Shown one piece after another: positions 26,737 through 34,238 of a DNA stretch of 64,000 nucleotides. The notes under the pieces are model-generated. The model saw only the letters and a list, made by a program, of their open reading frames with translations, did not search any database and had not been told where the DNA came from. Every line of letters begins with the position of its first letter. Within the stretch, counting starts at the first letter, position 1. Position numbers and translations under genes: made by a program. Location: assembly GCF_002080455.1 (NCBI RefSeq), contig NZ_CP020555.1:7864501-7928500 (forward strand), in the 5' to 3' direction. This DNA comes from Streptomyces sp. Sge12. Lineage in GTDB: Bacteria > Actinomycetota > Actinomycetes > Streptomycetales > Streptomycetaceae.

Positions 26737-28572
26737 ATGGCGTTCGACACGACGGGTTTCGCGCAGGCGGACGGCGGCCGCTACATCCCGATCTCCGACC
26801 ACGGCCTGATCGGCGATCTTCGTACCGCCGCCCTGGTCGGCACGAACGGCACCATCGACTGGTACTGCTGTCCGCGCTTCGATGCGCCGAGCGTCTTCGG
26901 GTCCATCCTCGACGCCGACCGCGGCGGCTCGTTCGAGTTGGCCGCCGAGGTTCCGACCCGCACCAGGCAGTTCTACTTCCCCGACACGAACGTGCTGATC
27001 ACGCGGTTCTTCGCCGCCGACGGGGTGGCGGAGATCCAGGACTTCATGCCCGTCGTCGACGAGTCCCGCGAGGCGTCCCGGCACCGGCTGATCCGGCGGG
27101 TGATCTGCGTCCGCGGAACCCTCCCGTTCAGGGCGCGGATCGCTCCCCGCTTCGGCTACGGCACCGAAAAGCACACCACGCACCTCGAAGGCCACACCGC
27201 GGTGTTCCGCTCCCCGTCCCTCACCCTCGCGCTGACCGCCACCGCACCCCTGGAAGCCGACGGCCAGGACGTGTGGTCGCACTTCAAGCTCCTCGAGGGC
27301 GAGTCCCACGTCTTCGCCCTCGACCAGATCGGCGATGATGCCCCGCCCCGGGCGTGCCCGCGCGCCGAAGCACAGGAGCAGGCCGAGGCGACCGTCCGGT
27401 TCTGGCGCCACTGGCTCGCCGGTTCGCGCTACCACGGGCGGTGGCGGGAGATGGTGAACCGGTCCGCGCTGGTGCTGAAGCTGCTCACCTATGCGCCGAC
27501 CGGCGCGATCGTCGCCGCACCGACCACCAGCCTGCCCGAGCAGATCGGCGGCGAGCGCAACTGGGACTACCGCTACGTCTGGGTCCGCGACGCCGCCTTC
27601 TGCGTCTACGCGATGCTGCGACTGGGGTTCACCTCGGAGGCCGAGGCGTTCATGGGGTTCATCTCCGAGCGGGGCATCCTGCAGGGCACGGGGGAGACCG
27701 GTCCGTTGCAGATCATGTACGGCATCGACGGGCGCACCGAACTGCCCGAATACGAGCTTTCGCACCTGGAGGGATACCTCGGCTCCGGACCGGTCCGGGT
27801 GGGCAACGCCGCGACCGGCCAGCTCCAGCTGGACATCTACGGCGCCCTGATCGACTCGATCTACCTCTACGACAAGTGGGGGCAGCCGATCAGCAGTGAC
27901 CGCTGGGACCAGGTCGGTGCCGTCGTGGACTGGCTGTGCGAGCACTGGGACCAGCCGGACGAAGGGGTGTGGGAGACCAGGGCGGGCCGGCGCGACTTCG
28001 TCTACTCGCGGCTGATGTGCTGGGTGGCCCTGGAACGGGCGATGCGCATGGCGAACCGCCGCGGTCTGCCCGCGGACCTGAACCGCTGGCGCGAGTCCCG
28101 GGACGCGATCTACCGGCAGATCATGCGGCGCGGCTGGTCGAGCGAGCGCGGGGCGTTCGTCCAGGGGCTGGACGGCCACGTGCTGGACGCCTCGCTGCTG
28201 ATGATGCCGATGGCCAAGTTCGTCTCGCCCACGGACCCCAAGTGGCTCTCCACCCTGGACGCCCTCACCACGGACCTGGTCTCCGACTCGCTGGTGTACC
28301 GCTACGACCCGACCGCCAGCCCGGACGGACTGCACGGACCCGAGGGCACCTTTTCGATCTGTTCCTTCTGGTACGTGGAGGCGCTGGCCCGGGCGGGCCG
28401 GCTGGAGGAAGCCAGGCTCGCCTTCGAGAAGATGCTCACCTACGCCAACCATCTCGGCCTGTTCGCCGAGGAGATCGGCCCGACCGGGGAGCAACTGGGA
28501 AACTTCCCGCAGGCCTTCACCCATCTCTCGCTGATCAGTGCCGCCTTCAATCTCGACCGCGCGCTGGGCTGA
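26737..28572 (+). CDS. Glycoside hydrolase family 15 protein (glucoamylase/trehalase type)
   Basis: A 611-residue GH15 enzyme. The N-terminal beta-sandwich begins YIPISDHGLIGDLRTAALVG and GTIDWYCCPRFDAPSVFGSI. The (alpha/alpha)6 barrel carries RNWDYRYVWVRDAAF (about residue 270) and a late acidic segment GPEGTFSICSFWYVEALARA (about 530). It likely cleaves alpha-glucosidic bonds (trehalose, maltodextrin). No signal peptide, so cytoplasmic. Actinobacterial homologues include trehalases, so either substrate is possible. GGGAGG precedes the start. Confidence 0.9.
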   Translation: MAFDTTGFAQADGGRYIPISDHGLIGDLRTAALVGTNGTIDWYCCPRFDAPSVFGSILDADRGGSFELAAEVPTRTRQFYFPDTNVLITRFFAADGVAEIQDFMPVVDESREASRHRLIRRVICVRGTLPFRARIAPRFGYGTEKHTTHLEGHTAVFRSPSLTLALTATAPLEADGQDVWSHFKLLEGESHVFALDQIGDDAPPRACPRAEAQEQAEATVRFWRHWLAGSRYHGRWREMVNRSALVLKLLTYAPTGAIVAAPTTSLPEQIGGERNWDYRYVWVRDAAFCVYAMLRLGFTSEAEAFMGFISERGILQGTGETGPLQIMYGIDGRTELPEYELSHLEGYLGSGPVRVGNAATGQLQLDIYGALIDSIYLYDKWGQPISSDRWDQVGAVVDWLCEHWDQPDEGVWETRAGRRDFVYSRLMCWVALERAMRMANRRGLPADLNRWRESRDAIYRQIMRRGWSSERGAFVQGLDGHVLDASLLMMPMAKFVSPTDPKWLSTLDALTTDLVSDSLVYRYDPTASPDGLHGPEGTFSICSFWYVEALARAGRLEEARLAFEKMLTYANHLGLFAEEIGPTGEQLGNFPQAFTHLSLISAAFNLDRALG

Positions 28573-28911
28573 CGCGGCATCACCGCCGGGACGGCGGCCA
28601 TCTCCGCAGAGCCGGGACGCGATGGAAATTCGCGCGAAAAAGGCCCTTGGGCTGCGCCGGGAAAGCCCCCCAGGACGCCTTCGGCGGGGCCTTCGCGCCA
28701 CTCCGCGCCCTGCGGAGGCGCCCCGGGACGACGGCTTGGGTAAAGCCGCGGCAGCGGCCGCTCGGAGCCTCGTCGCATACAGTCTGACCTGCGGATTTGC
28801 CGTCAGATTCCTAGGATGGGGCACACACGGGCGAGGGCGCGGAAGCGGCGTGGACTCCTTCGGCGAGCCCCGCCCACGAACGTGCTCAGGACGACCCAGG
28901 GAGGGTGCTTC
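28573..28911. promoter_or_regulatory. Intergenic region before the GyrB-like gene
   Basis: 339 bases. An inverted pair TCTGAC / GTCAGA (about 28784-28810) lies near TAGGAT, a possible -10 (about 28812), some 100 nt before the start codon. Otherwise no gene or RNA is recognised. Confidence 0.45.
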
Positions 28912-30099
28912 ATGACCGAGTCCGGCAACCCCGCACAGCCCGCGAACGTGAGTGTGAACGAGTACACCGCCGCGCACATCCAGGTACTCGAAGGCCACGA
29001 GGCGATCCGCAGGCGTCCGGGCATGTACGTCGGCTCGACCGGCGAACGCGGCCTGCACCACATGGTGTACGAGGTCGTCTCGTACGCCGTGGACGAGCAC
29101 ATGGCCGGCCATGCCGACGCCATCGGCGTGACGATCACGGCGGACGGCGGCATCCGCGTCGCGGACAACGGGCGGGGCCTGCCCGTCGAGGCGGAGGAGC
29201 CCACCGGCACGTCGGCCGTCGAACGCGAACTGACGGAGCTGAACTTCGGCTCCCGGCCCCACACCGGCTACGGCGTTTCCGGCGGCCTCGGAGGCGTGGG
29301 CCTGTGCGCGGTCAACGCGCTGTCGAGCCGCCTCACGGTCGAGGTCCGCCGTGACGGCCACCGGTGGACACAGGAGTACCGGAAGGGGGTCGCGGTCACT
29401 GCGCTGACGAGGAAGGAGGAGACGAGCGAGCACGGCACCACGATCGCGTTCCTGCCCGACGCCGGCATCTTCGAGACCGGCCGGTTCTCGTTCGCCACGC
29501 TGTCGGAGCGCCTCCAGGAACTGGCCTTCCTCAATGGGGGCCTGGCCGTCTCGCTCACCGACGAGCGTCCGCAGCGGCCGGTCCGCCACCACCACCCGGA
29601 CGGCCTACGCGCCTACGTGGCCCGGCTCAACCCCTACCCCGCGAGTCACCTCCACTCCCCGGCCATCGGATTCGAGTCGGAGAACGAGAGCAGGACGATC
29701 TCCGTGCAGGTCGCCATGCAGTGGAACACCTGGTCCCCGGGCGAGCTCCACTCCTTCGCGAACAGCACGCGTACCCGCGAGGGCGGCGCCCACGAAGAGG
29801 GCTTCCGCACCGCGCTCACGGACCTCGTCAACGACTACGCGCGCCGGCACGGGATGCTGTCCGCGGACGACGAGGACATCCCCGCCGGGGCCGTCCGCGA
29901 GGGCCTGACCGCGGTCGTCTCCGTCAAGCTCGCCCATCCCGTCTTCGAGGGCTCCACCAGGACCAGGCTCCGCAATCCCGACGCGGGCACCTACGTCCAG
30001 GAGGTCGTCCGCACACACCTCACCGATTGGCTGGACCACCACCAGAAGGAAGCCGAGTCCATCGTCCGCCGCATCCTCAGGGCCACACCGCCACGATGA
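28912..30099 (+). CDS. Truncated GyrB-like protein (GHKL ATPase plus transducer, no TOPRIM)
   Basis: A 395-residue relative of the N-terminal half of DNA gyrase B. It has the N-terminal arm and IRRRPGMYVGST (about 32-43), the Bergerat fold with E54, ADNGRGLPV (D85), GGLGGVGLCAVNALS, and the transducer domain to the C-terminus. The TOPRIM and tail domains (about 300-400 further residues) are absent, and the gene ends cleanly. The N-box is altered: gyrase reads E-V-V-D-N-A-I-D-E, whereas here it is E-V-V-S-Y-A-V-D-E, so the Mg-coordinating Asn is Tyr58. ATP hydrolysis may be lost. GGGAGGG precedes the ATG. It could be a gyrase decoy, a drug-binding protein or a regulator. Confidence 0.88.
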   Translation: MTESGNPAQPANVSVNEYTAAHIQVLEGHEAIRRRPGMYVGSTGERGLHHMVYEVVSYAVDEHMAGHADAIGVTITADGGIRVADNGRGLPVEAEEPTGTSAVERELTELNFGSRPHTGYGVSGGLGGVGLCAVNALSSRLTVEVRRDGHRWTQEYRKGVAVTALTRKEETSEHGTTIAFLPDAGIFETGRFSFATLSERLQELAFLNGGLAVSLTDERPQRPVRHHHPDGLRAYVARLNPYPASHLHSPAIGFESENESRTISVQVAMQWNTWSPGELHSFANSTRTREGGAHEEGFRTALTDLVNDYARRHGMLSADDEDIPAGAVREGLTAVVSVKLAHPVFEGSTRTRLRNPDAGTYVQEVVRTHLTDWLDHHQKEAESIVRRILRATPPR

Positions 30100-30316
30100 T
30101 CGTCGGCGTCGGCGTCGGTGGTGCGCCGTACCGGACCGTCCCTCGCGCGTCCGGTGACCAGCGGACTCCGCCCGGGAGAGCAGGCACCGGCGCCGGCCAC
30201 GAGGACATCTCGGCCGAGTCGGAGGAGCATCTATTGCTGTGGGGCCTGTACGACGCGCTGTGCCCCCGGGCGGGTACGAGGCGGGCGCACACCGGTCGGC
30301 CGTGAGGAGGAAGGCC

Positions 30317-31372
30317 ATGATCGTCGACTGCGCACATTATCGCGACGGGCGTCGACAGCAGGAAGGCGCGATGCCGCTGGAGCAGGCGGCCGCGCGCTGC
30401 GGGCAAGGCGGATTCGTCTGGCTGGGCCTCTTCGAACCGGGTCCCGAGGAACTGGACCGGGTCCGCGAGATCTTCGGACTGCACGAGCTCGCCGTCGAGG
30501 ACGCCGCGGCCTTCCACCTGCGCCCCAAGGCCGAGCAGTACGAGGACGGCACCGAGCTGATCATCCTGCGGACGGCGCGCTACGACGACGAGCGGGAGGA
30601 GATCGACACCGGCGAGATCAGCATCTTCCTCGCCGACCACTTCGTGATCACCGTTCGCCACGGCATCGCCAGCGAGCTGCACGGAGCCCGCAGCCGGCTC
30701 GAAAGCCGCCCCGAACTGCTCAGGACCGGGAGCGCCTCCACGCTGTGGGCGATCCTCGACCAGGTCGTCGACAGCTATGCGCCGGTCGTAGGCGAACTCG
30801 AGCGCGACATCGAGCAGATCGAGGCGACGGTCTTCTCCGGGGCGGTCGCCCCGACCGAGCGGATCTACTCGCTGCGCCGCGAGGCCACCGACTTCTACCG
30901 GGCCGTGCACCCGCTGCTCGCCGTGCTCGCCAGGCGGCTGCAGACCGGCAAGACGCCGTCCGCGCTCCGGCCGTACATCCGTGACGTCCACGACCACCTG
31001 CTGCTGGTCAACGAGGAGGTCGCCGCCCAGCGGGACCTCCTGACCACCGTCCTGGAAGCGAACATCGCGGTGATCTCCGTAGAACAGAACAAGATCAACC
31101 TCCGGCAGAGCGCCACGATGGAGAGGCTCACGATCCTCGCGAGCGTGTTTCTCCCGCTGTCGTTCGTGGTCGGCTTCTTCGGGCAGAACTTCGACTGGCT
31201 GGTCACCCACATCAGCAGCTTCACCGCGTTCCTCACCCTCACCGTCCTCGGGCTGCTGCTGCCGTGCCTGATGCTGTACGTCTGGCTGCGCCGACGGCGG
31301 AGCCGGCCGACACCGCCGGTGCCCGGGGCGAGCCACCCGGGCCGGCGTGCCCCGGCGGCCTCCACGAAGTGA
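30317..31372 (+). CDS. CorA-family divalent cation transporter
   Basis: A 351-residue CorA-type protein. A long acidic/helical cytoplasmic domain is followed by two C-terminal membrane helices (about residues 270-290 and 300-325). The pore signature after the first helix is FFGQNFDWL (residues 289-291 GQN), a variant of the usual G-M-N loop. It probably conducts Mg2+, Co2+, Ni2+ or Zn2+ down the membrane potential. GAGGAGGAAGG precedes the ATG. A monocistronic setting is likely. Confidence 0.9.
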   Translation: MIVDCAHYRDGRRQQEGAMPLEQAAARCGQGGFVWLGLFEPGPEELDRVREIFGLHELAVEDAAAFHLRPKAEQYEDGTELIILRTARYDDEREEIDTGEISIFLADHFVITVRHGIASELHGARSRLESRPELLRTGSASTLWAILDQVVDSYAPVVGELERDIEQIEATVFSGAVAPTERIYSLRREATDFYRAVHPLLAVLARRLQTGKTPSALRPYIRDVHDHLLLVNEEVAAQRDLLTTVLEANIAVISVEQNKINLRQSATMERLTILASVFLPLSFVVGFFGQNFDWLVTHISSFTAFLTLTVLGLLLPCLMLYVWLRRRRSRPTPPVPGASHPGRRAPAASTK

Positions 31373-31414
31373 GGACGGCGCCGGCTCCGCGGCGTCCGGC
31401 CGTGGGGCGTCCGC

Positions 31415-31454
31415 AAAAAATCTGGTTGGCGGGGACAGCGGCCGCTGCTACGTT
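31415..31454 (+). promoter_or_regulatory. Strong promoter with AT block, WblC/WhiB7-like
   Basis: AAAAAAT (31415-31421), then CTGG, then -35 TTGGCG (31426-31431), 17 nt, and -10 TACGTT (31449-31454). An A/T run a few bases upstream of a TTG-type -35 is the known arrangement of WhiB7/WblC-activated resistance promoters in actinobacteria. It drives the leader ORF and hydrolase. Confidence 0.65.
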
Positions 31455-31491
31455 TCCGGAGGCCGTGCGAGAGAACGAGGAGGTGGTACCC

Positions 31492-31545
31492 GTGAACGCA
31501 GTATCGACATGGGCGCTCCCTCCCGGGGCCACGGTCGGACGATAG
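31492..31545 (+). CDS. Short leader ORF upstream of the hydrolase
   Basis: A 17-codon frame MNAVSTWALPPGATVGR with GTG start and a strong GAGGAGG 8 nt upstream. It lies between a strong promoter and a structured RNA segment and ends inside the loop of the second hairpin. The ALPPG run could stall ribosomes. It is most likely a regulatory leader whose translation decides whether the hydrolase is read. Confidence 0.65.
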   Translation: MNAVSTWALPPGATVGR

Positions 31546-31565
31546 GCAGGTCGTCCGGGAGCGCC
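31512..31565 (+). promoter_or_regulatory. Nested hairpins, candidate attenuator
   Basis: Outer arms GGCGCTCCC (31512-31520) and GGGAGCGCC (31557-31565) are perfectly complementary. Inside them CGGACGA (31536-31542) pairs with TCGTCCG (31551-31557). The leader ORF covers the left arms, so ribosome position would change the fold. The hydrolase start is 30 nt after the structure. Confidence 0.6.
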
Positions 31566-31594
31566 ATTCATGAGCACTCCCGAAAGGCACGACC

Positions 31595-32317
31595 ATGCAG
31601 TTCACTTCTGAACACCGTCACGACGACGGCGTCCTCGAACGCGAATTCACCCTCGGCGAGATCCCCGGCACCCTGTGGACGCCTCGATCCGCCACACCGC
31701 TCCCGCTGATCCTGATGGCCCACAACAACGGCCTGCCCAAGGGGGCGGCCCGGCTGGTGGCGCGCGCCCGGCAATCCGCGGCGTACGGCTACGCGGTGGC
31801 CACCATCGACGCCACCGGGTGCGGTGACCGGCCCCGCAGCGCCGCCGACGAGCAGGCTCGCGCCGACTTCCGCCGGGCGATGCGGGCCGGCGGGCCGGTC
31901 GACGAGATCTTCGAGTCCTTCATCGGCCCGCTGGTCGAAAAGGCCGTCCCGGACTGGCGTACCACTTTGGACGCGCTCCTCGCGCTGCCCGAGATCGGCG
32001 GCCCGGTCGGGTACTCGGGGTGGACCGCCGTCGGCATCCGCCTAGCTGCGGTCGAGCCGCGCATCGCGGCCGCCGGCCTCTTCGCCGGGGGATACGTGCC
32101 CCGCGCCCAGCGCGAGGAGGCCCGGCAGGTCAACGTCCCGCTGCTGTTCCTGTTGCAGTGGGACGACGAGGGGAACCCCCGGCAGCGGGCCCTGGACCTG
32201 TTCGACGCGTTCGGCTCCGCGGAGAAGACGCTCCACGCCAACCTGGGTGGACATACCGGTACCCCGTGGTTCGAGGTGGAGGACGGCAACCGCTTCTTCG
32301 ACCGGCACCTGAAGTGA
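31595..32317 (+). CDS. Alpha/beta hydrolase (dienelactone hydrolase-like)
   Basis: A 240-residue alpha/beta-hydrolase-fold protein. It has LILMAHNNGLPKGAARLVA at the oxyanion-loop position and a nucleophile-elbow region GGPVGYSGWTAVGIRLAA (Ser in GYSGW, about residue 137). Late LHANLGGHTGTPWFEVED holds the likely catalytic His. It probably hydrolyses an ester or lactone. GAAAGG is 11 nt before the ATG. Its leader ORF, hairpins and WblC-like promoter suggest induction by translation-blocking compounds, which would fit an antibiotic-modifying or stress role (inference). Confidence 0.85.
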   Translation: MQFTSEHRHDDGVLEREFTLGEIPGTLWTPRSATPLPLILMAHNNGLPKGAARLVARARQSAAYGYAVATIDATGCGDRPRSAADEQARADFRRAMRAGGPVDEIFESFIGPLVEKAVPDWRTTLDALLALPEIGGPVGYSGWTAVGIRLAAVEPRIAAAGLFAGGYVPRAQREEARQVNVPLLFLLQWDDEGNPRQRALDLFDAFGSAEKTLHANLGGHTGTPWFEVEDGNRFFDRHLK

Positions 32318-32374
32318 GGCCGGGACGCCCGGCCCGTACCGGACGGTAGGCGGCGCCGACGGCGGGATCGCATT

Positions 32375-32394
32375 TTTAGGTCATCTGACCTAAA
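32375..32394. promoter_or_regulatory. Perfect palindromic operator
   Basis: TTTAGGTCATCTGACCTAAA: 9-bp arms TTTAGGTCA/TGACCTAAA around TC. It ends 9 nt before the start of the oxidoreductase gene, whose partner is a TetR regulator. It is probably that regulator's binding site and overlaps the -10 (TAAACT). Confidence 0.85.
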
Positions 32395-32403
32395 CTTCGG
32401 AGC

Positions 32404-33528
32404 ATGATCACCGAACCGCACGACGAACTGCGCCCGGACCCCTCCGGCCCTGTACTGATCACCGGCGGATACGGCACCGTGGGCGCCGAGATCGCCCGCA
32501 TCCTGGGCCCGGCCACCCCGACCCTGCTCACCGGCCGGAACCCCGACCGCGGCGAGGCCCTGGCCGCCGAGGTCGGGGGCGAGGTGCGGGCCTGGGACCT
32601 GGCGGACCCGTCCCCCTTCCGGGCGGACGTCCGGGCGGTCATCGGCTCGGTCAACGACCCCGAGGACCGGGTGCTGGCCGCCGCCGCGGCCGCCGGCGTG
32701 CCCTACGTCGACATCACCCGGTGGACGGGCCGACTGCAGCGGGCCGTCACCGTCGCCGCCCTGCACCGCCCCGCCGCCCCGGTGCTGCTCTCCTCCGCCT
32801 GGATGGGCGGGGTCAGCAGCCTGGTGGCGGCGGCGCTGGCCGCGGAGCTGGGCGGCGCCGAGCAGGTCGAGATCGCCGTCCGCTGGGACATGGCCGACCG
32901 GGCCGGCGCGGATTCCGTCGAGTTCATGGACCGGCTGGGCGTGGCGTTCGAGGTGGTGGACGGAGGAAGGCGCCGACTCGCCACCCCGATGACGGAGTCC
33001 CGTACGGTCCGCATCGACGGAACACCCGTACGCGTCGCGCGCATCGACACCCCGGAGCAGTTCACGCTGCCGCTGACCCTCGGCACCACCACCGCAGCCA
33101 CCCGCATCGGCTTCAGCTCCCCGGCCGCGACCCGGGCGCTCCTCGCGCTGCGGGGCACGGGATTCTTCCGCTGGGCCGGCGGGGAACGCTGGGCGCCCGC
33201 GCGGCGGGCCCTGCTCCACTCGCCGGGCGACGGCGGGACGGCCCGGCTGCGCGTGGACGTCACCCATCGCGGACGCACGCGCACCGCGACCGTCACCGAC
33301 CCCCTCGGCCAGCACCACCTGACGGCGGTCGGGGCCGTCATGGGCCTGCGCCGCGTCCTCGGCACCGACGGCTCGCCCGCTCCCCGGGGGGTGGTTTTCC
33401 CCGAGCAGCATCCGGATCCGGCCCGCGCCCTCGAGCTGCTCGCCGCGCACGGTGTCGGCCTGGCCTTCGACGAGGACGACGCCGTCGGCACGGGCCACGG
33501 CCGGCCGGGAACACGGGCCGCCGCATGA
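32404..33528 (+). CDS. Saccharopine dehydrogenase-like NAD(P)-binding oxidoreductase
   Basis: A 374-residue protein with N-terminal Rossmann signature VLITGGYGTVGAEIARILG (about residues 17-35) and saccharopine-dehydrogenase-like continuation GVPYVDITRWTGRLQRAVTV. The substrate is unknown. The stop codon overlaps the start of the TetR gene by 4 bp (ATGA), so the two are cotranslated. The promoter carries a perfect 20-bp palindrome, pointing to autoregulated, ligand-induced expression. Confidence 0.86.
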   Translation: MITEPHDELRPDPSGPVLITGGYGTVGAEIARILGPATPTLLTGRNPDRGEALAAEVGGEVRAWDLADPSPFRADVRAVIGSVNDPEDRVLAAAAAAGVPYVDITRWTGRLQRAVTVAALHRPAAPVLLSSAWMGGVSSLVAAALAAELGGAEQVEIAVRWDMADRAGADSVEFMDRLGVAFEVVDGGRRRLATPMTESRTVRIDGTPVRVARIDTPEQFTLPLTLGTTTAATRIGFSSPAATRALLALRGTGFFRWAGGERWAPARRALLHSPGDGGTARLRVDVTHRGRTRTATVTDPLGQHHLTAVGAVMGLRRVLGTDGSPAPRGVVFPEQHPDPARALELLAAHGVGLAFDEDDAVGTGHGRPGTRAAA

Positions 33529-34136
33529 GCGCCGCAGGCGGACCGACCTCCAAGGGCCGCCAGCGGCGTACGGCCCTCCTCGATGCGGCCGAGCGCGTCC
33601 TCACCGGCTCCGGAGGGTCCGAACTGACCCTGCGGGCCGTCGCCGAGGAAGCCGGTGTCCGGCTGGGCCACCTCCAGTACTACTTCCCGGCCCGTTCCGA
33701 CCTGCTGTCGGCGCTCCTCGACCGCATCCTCGCCTCGTCCTTGGAACGGGTCACCGCCCTCACGGCCCTCCCCGCCGCGCACACGCACGGCACCGACCGC
33801 GAAGCCCTGCTCGACGCCGTCCTCTCCGACCACGACGACCCGCGCCTGGTCATGCTGTTCACCGAGGTGTGGGCACTGGCCGCGCACGACGAGGAGGCGG
33901 CCGCGGCGGTCCGCGCCTTCTACGACCAGTACGTCACGCACGTGGCCGCCTTCGTCCGCGAGCACGCGCCGGGCGTGAGCGAGGCCGAAGCACACCACAG
34001 GGCCGAGGTGTTCGTGATGCTGATGGAGGGCTCCGCCCTGTTCCGCTCCGGCATCACCGGCCGCCGGACGGCCGGCACCGACGCCCGGCTGCGCGAGGCC
34101 GCGCTCACCCTGCTCGGGGGCGCCGTGCGCCCCTGA
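33525..34136 (+). CDS. TetR-family transcriptional regulator
   Basis: A 203-residue TetR-type regulator. The HTH at about residues 14-55 reads ALLDAAERVLTGSGGSELTL then EAGVRLGHLQYYFPARSDLL. It overlaps the upstream oxidoreductase by 4 bp and most likely represses this operon by binding TTTAGGTCA arms at 32375. The C-terminal helical ligand pocket has no recognisable specificity. Confidence 0.93.
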   Translation: MSAAGGPTSKGRQRRTALLDAAERVLTGSGGSELTLRAVAEEAGVRLGHLQYYFPARSDLLSALLDRILASSLERVTALTALPAAHTHGTDREALLDAVLSDHDDPRLVMLFTEVWALAAHDEEAAAAVRAFYDQYVTHVAAFVREHAPGVSEAEAHHRAEVFVMLMEGSALFRSGITGRRTAGTDARLREAALTLLGGAVRP

Positions 34137-34238
34137 GCGACGACGGACTCGCAGGCGAAGCCGTGTGCCCGGCAACCTTTCCGGCTCCGGCGGCAACTGA
34201 GGGGTGAACAGTGCACGTCACCCCAAGGAGTACCGCTC

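Noticed and set aside
26698..29595. Open frame of 965 codons on the minus strand
   Set aside because: It is antisense to the GH15 and GyrB-like genes, both of which have clear families. Its composition (Gly/Arg/Val/Asp-rich) is a typical GC-rich shadow.
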